From the NCBI GenBank assembly GCA_028551475.1, contig CM052355.1:12512129-12576128 (forward strand): 64,000 nt of DNA, in the 5' to 3' direction. Below, one piece after another: positions 60,249 to 64,000 of the stretch. Origin of the DNA: Casuarina equisetifolia (taxonomy: Eukaryota; Streptophyta; Magnoliopsida; Fagales; Casuarinaceae). Made by a program: the position numbers and the translations under genes. Each line of letters begins with the position of its first letter. Position 1 is the first letter of the stretch. The notes below the pieces were generated by a model. That model did no database searches. It was not told where the DNA came from and worked only from the letters and a program-made list of their open reading frames with translations.

Positions 60249-62480
60249 ACCATTTGATAGGAAGGTCAATGGGTTGAAAGTGTTTTTCCAATCACTTAAA
60301 ACCATTGTATGCAATCTTCTAAGAAAATGAAAAAGAAGCCACAAGTTAGCAAATAAGGTTTTATTTCTACGATATATGTTGTATAATGTGAGACCCATAT
60401 GCCATAGCTACTCCATGAAAGGAAGGGAAATATTTACAATTATTACACTATATTAAGCCTAATCACAAGACCCAATATGGCAAAGTATTTGGTGACTTCT
60501 CTATATGTTAACAAATCTCTACTTTAGTTCTCTATCTGATTTTGTGTATGGTTTGATTGCACATATTTGCTTTAAGTAATTATATCTTGAACTTGAATAG
60601 GCATTTACTATTAAAAAAATTAGTTATCATTGTGACTAACCTTGATACATTAGTGTGTGAATTAATCAAACCAGTTTGACTTTTCTATTAAGTAGTCACG
60701 AAGGCATTGTTAAAGTGCTTGAAACTTCACATTGTTTTATGCTTGACACGTTTTAGGTTCATGTTTAATATTTATACCTAAGTACATGTTTTTTGAAATC
60801 ATTAAATGTTATATCCTACAAGACTAAATATTTGACTTTGTTCCAAGTGCTTATTGTGATATATTATAGTGCTTTAATTATTGTTCGGTGAAATCTAAAT
60901 GTAAGTGAACATGTCGAACAAGTAATATAATGATAAGAAAGATATCGTCCCACAGAGATTGGTGATTACTAGACCAACTAATTACTAATGGTGAATAACT
61001 CCTAGAATTTATCTAGCAAACCAAATTGATGGATGATAGATTAACTAACTAAGTCTAAGAAAACTTAATAAAAGAAATATGTTAGAGCATATGACTTCAC
61101 CATAATTACTAGGTACTAATATTGATTATTTATGCTTGCAAGAGAGATAATATCTATGTGATGGCGGAATTTCCTAATTTATTTACTATCCTATGTCTAG
61201 GTATAGCAAACCTACTTAGTTCATTAATTCACTATATCTCTATATGTGAATTGAAACAAACCAAATGTATTAGGATCTATGAATATTCCCAGTTTACACC
61301 AAAAGCCACACAAACAATATGGTATATGTCTATCCATATTTAATTTATGGTTACATATTACAAGAAGCAACTGCATGCTATTTCCTGTCAGTCTTTAACA
61401 TGCAAATCAAGTCATCTAAGTGGTAGCTAATCACCTAAAAGCATTAAACTCCGTAATATGTAACTTCACATAAATAAAATATCTTGCAAAACATAATAAT
61501 CATAAGATTCATACCATCATAATTAGGTTACATCGTAGCTCTAACAAAAATAAACTAAAACATAAAGAAATAATGAGGAAGAATGGTAATAAGAAATAAA
61601 GAAGGCATCTTGAATCTAAGAACAAAAAGTCTGTCACCCTTTTTGTCTTCTCTTCAAGAAAACCTTGAATTCTTGGCTTCTTTCTTGAATTTTGCTCAAT
61701 TTCCTCCTCCCCCTCCTTTCTTTTGCCTCTTCTCTTCTCTTAAATAGGGTTTAGGTTTAGACCTATCTCCTATCCTAGTAGAATTAGGTTTTAGAGACCT
61801 AAAACAATTGAGTTTTGAACTCCTAAATTAATTGAGACTTGAATTCCTAACATGACTGGGTTTTCTATTTAAATAGAAAATCCAATAACAATAGAAAATC
61901 TAATAATAATTATCCAAAGCCCAAGCCCATCTTGACTCTCTTGATCTTGATATTACAATTTTGCCACACAATAAGCATCAGGTTCTCCATGTTCATCCTT
62001 TTTCTCCTTGCCTCCTTATGCTACAAAAACAAGACAAATTCAAATAAATAATAGGAGTTCAAATATTTTCTCATAAGCATTGTATTATTTATTGCCTAAA
62101 AAATAGGTAAAATAACTCTATAAAAATAGAGTTATCAATTATACTTGGGTGTTCTATCATAAAATAAATAGTTGTATCATATTTGTTATAGAAACATACT
62201 CCACACTGCATAATATAATCAAAGGTAAATCATAGCTGGTGGAGAATGGAACCTAGGAAACTAAATAGGATTACTAGGAAACCTAATTCAACCCCCCTCT
62301 CCAAAACCCAAAACCAAAAAGGAAAACCTTCTTTCTTTTAAGTTAGGTTAGGGATGCAACACAACATGGCTACCACATCAAGCCTTCAACGTTCAAAACC
62401 TATGAATAACTATCATGATCTTTTCCTAAGGCTTCTAGTCCTTCTTGAATTGGGCCACCAACTTGCTCAATAATAGGTGT
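60249..62480 (+). other. Intergenic, no gene recognised
   Basis: This is AT-rich DNA between the converging GLR-D and GLR-E. A phrase TATCGTCCCACAGAGATT near 60943 is of a kind often seen in plant retroelement leaders. No coding domain was recognised, and open frames are short. Confidence 0.4.
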
Positions 62481-62483
62481 TGG

Positions 62484-63511
62484 TTAAGACACTTGACTTT
62501 TTGGACTTAGGTTAAGAAATTCTTTAAAAGGTGTTCCTAGATCTTTAGAGATAGCTATGTGGATTGAATAGCTTAATAGACTTGGTGGGCAATTAGTGTT
62601 TGGTGACGGTTCCATACCATGAACACTATCAATGTCACTTTTGTCTTGAAGTCCTCTATTTCTAAAAGTATGCGAGTTAAGGTCTTTCTTGTCAAAGACT
62701 CTCAATGCATGATGAATTCGTCTCCATAGTGAGCCTTTTGAATCAAAGCATATCAAGATTTGGCATCTTTCCTTACGATGGAACATAGAAATAAATACAA
62801 TCAAGGCTTACCATGGAAGCTAGACCATCAATCAAGAACATAGCCCAAAAGCTAGTAAGGCTAAGATTATCAAAAGAAACTTAAGGATTGGAGTAGGACA
62901 ACTAGTTACTTTCCCAAACCATGCCTTTTCAATCTCTTTCATTTTCTCTCCTTTAGTTAGTTTCAAGATTGCCCTTGAAACATCCTTGAAAATTCATTAA
63001 CAAGACAAGAACCTCTTAAGAAGACGTACAATTCACAACACTCAAAACAAAGCCAACATGGGAAGACACAAGTATATAATGATTTATATTATAAGAAACA
63101 AAAGAGCTTACAAAGCCAAAGCCATTAGTTTTGAATATTGATTCAACCATTTGATATTGTGAACAATACTTTGCCAAAAAGAGCTTTATGTAAAGGGTTT
63201 CATCAAATGTAACAAATATACCACCATTTGAGCTTCCTTTAGGCAAAAAATAATGAAAATCTTCTACAAAATTATATAGCTTTCGATTTTTCAACTTCAT
63301 TCCAATTAAAATTTAGGAAACAAAATTATCTTTTTGGTATCCTACATACTTGCCATTAGTAATAAGGTGGTTGACATATGTAAAAGTTGCTTGTAACTTC
63401 TGAACTATTAAGAAAGATGTCAAGCTTGAAATATAACTTTGTGTGAGTATGAACACCATGAAAACCCATATGATCACCACAAATTTGGCACAATTACTTA
63501 ATATTGACTCC
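62484..63511 (-). pseudogene. GLR-E: diverged glutamate receptor-like gene, 3' exons, broken
   Basis: On the minus strand exon 4 (63511-63112) encodes the gate helix (FVVIIWVFMVFILTQSYISS followed by LTSFLIVQKLQ) and the second ligand lobe (FDETLYIKLFLAKYCSQYQM). It is interrupted by one in-frame TAA at 63313-63315. A GTAAGC donor follows GFGF. Exon 5 begins near 62980 with DVSRAILKLTKGEKMKEIEK and AWFGK. It is then frameshifted through M4 and ends with a long cytoplasmic tail (SLWRRIHHALRVFDKKDLNS, then HTFRNRGLQDKSDIDS) to 62484. The KGSPL stretch before DVSRAIL seems lost. The phase at the exon 4 start is one base off that of GLR-C. The upstream exons lie beyond the window or are absent. 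The VGYQKDNFV and FDKKDLNSHTFR segments set it apart from GLR-A to D. Confidence 0.85.
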
Positions 63512-63558
63512 CTTACAATTAACATTCAGAAGGTTTTTAGGAAAAAAAAAACATAATT

Positions 63559-63822
63559 ACATTGATATGATACACCTCACCTAACAATCAATAACTAATC
63601 AAGAAAACTAAATCAACAACGAGTTTATCACCATTGACCAATTACAACAATTAATAGAACTAGCATACTTCAACATGTTTCACATATTTTACATTGATAT
63701 AATACACCTCACCTAACAATCAACAAATAATCAAGAAAACTAAATCAACAACGAGTTTATCACCATTGATCAATTACAACAATTAATAGAACTAGCATAC
63801 TTCAACATGTTTCACATATTTT
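63559..63822 (+). repeat. Tandem duplication, two 132-bp units
   Basis: Units 63559-63690 and 63691-63822 are the same length and differ at about four positions. They lie upstream (minus sense) of GLR-E exon 4, probably in intron 3. Confidence 0.95.
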
Positions 63823-64000
63823 ATATGACTTTTAAGAAAAGTAAGCAATCTGTTAAAGGTAAAAAATACAAAATTCCAAACAAAAGACTTTATCATGAAA
63901 CAAACCATCAAAAAGCAAAAAACCTAACCATCCACAACCATCAGAATCAATCCCAAAACTAACCCACGAGTTCAAGTGCACATAGAAGCCACAACCAATA
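63823..64000 (+). other. End of window, probable GLR-E intron, no exon seen
   Basis: I looked on the minus strand for the GLR exon 3 pore motif ([10 protein letters not shown]) and did not find it. Exon 3 of GLR-E must lie further right, if it exists. Confidence 0.4.

Noticed and set aside
63559..63822. CRISPR-like or satellite array
   Set aside because: There are only two head-to-tail 132-bp units without spacers in a plant intron; it is a simple tandem duplication.

Overview
This is nuclear DNA of a flowering plant, most likely a eudicot. It is AT-rich, its genes have introns with GT..AG borders, it carries Ty1/copia, Ty3/gypsy and plant LINE retroelements, and it holds a piece of mitochondrial DNA. 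The species cannot be fixed from the sequence alone.

The genes of the window are a cluster of glutamate receptor-like (GLR) ion-channel genes. I call them GLR-A to GLR-E here; the names are mine. GLR-A (+) is represented only by its last intron and last exon (window start to 5840). GLR-B (+, 7973-17792) is a wrecked pseudogene. GLR-C (+, 20983-24707) has five exons and an open frame of 880 codons. GLR-D (+, 48285-58765) has five exons and an open frame of 890 codons, although intron 3 holds a copia element. GLR-E (-, 62484-63511) is a more distant, broken copy whose 3' end faces GLR-D. The last exons and 3' flanks of GLR-A and GLR-C match, and the whole of GLR-B and GLR-D match including their 5' flanks. 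The cluster therefore looks like a duplicated two-gene block, A-B and C-D.

Most of the rest is transposon. Copia-1 (167-5364) sits in the last intron of GLR-A with clean 460-bp LTRs and a 5-bp target duplication. Copia-2 (8409-14576, minus) sits in intron 1 of GLR-B. A solo LTR (15546-15903) sits in exon 2 of GLR-B, and a gypsy gag fragment (from about 17907) replaces its last exon. Between GLR-C and GLR-D about 23 kb is almost all decayed retroelements: LINE, copia pieces, a mitochondrial insert with an rps1 fragment, a second LINE, a gypsy element with both LTRs (36620-41697), another copia and another gypsy. This stretch ends in a roughly 950-bp AAT/ATT triplet microsatellite. Copia-3 (52800-57313) fills intron 3 of GLR-D.

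The two open GLR genes are expected to encode amino-acid-gated cation channels of the plasma membrane or endomembranes. I found no evidence of an unknown molecular system. The unusual points are the block duplication, the age series of insertions, the mitochondrial insert and the large inverted triplet repeat.
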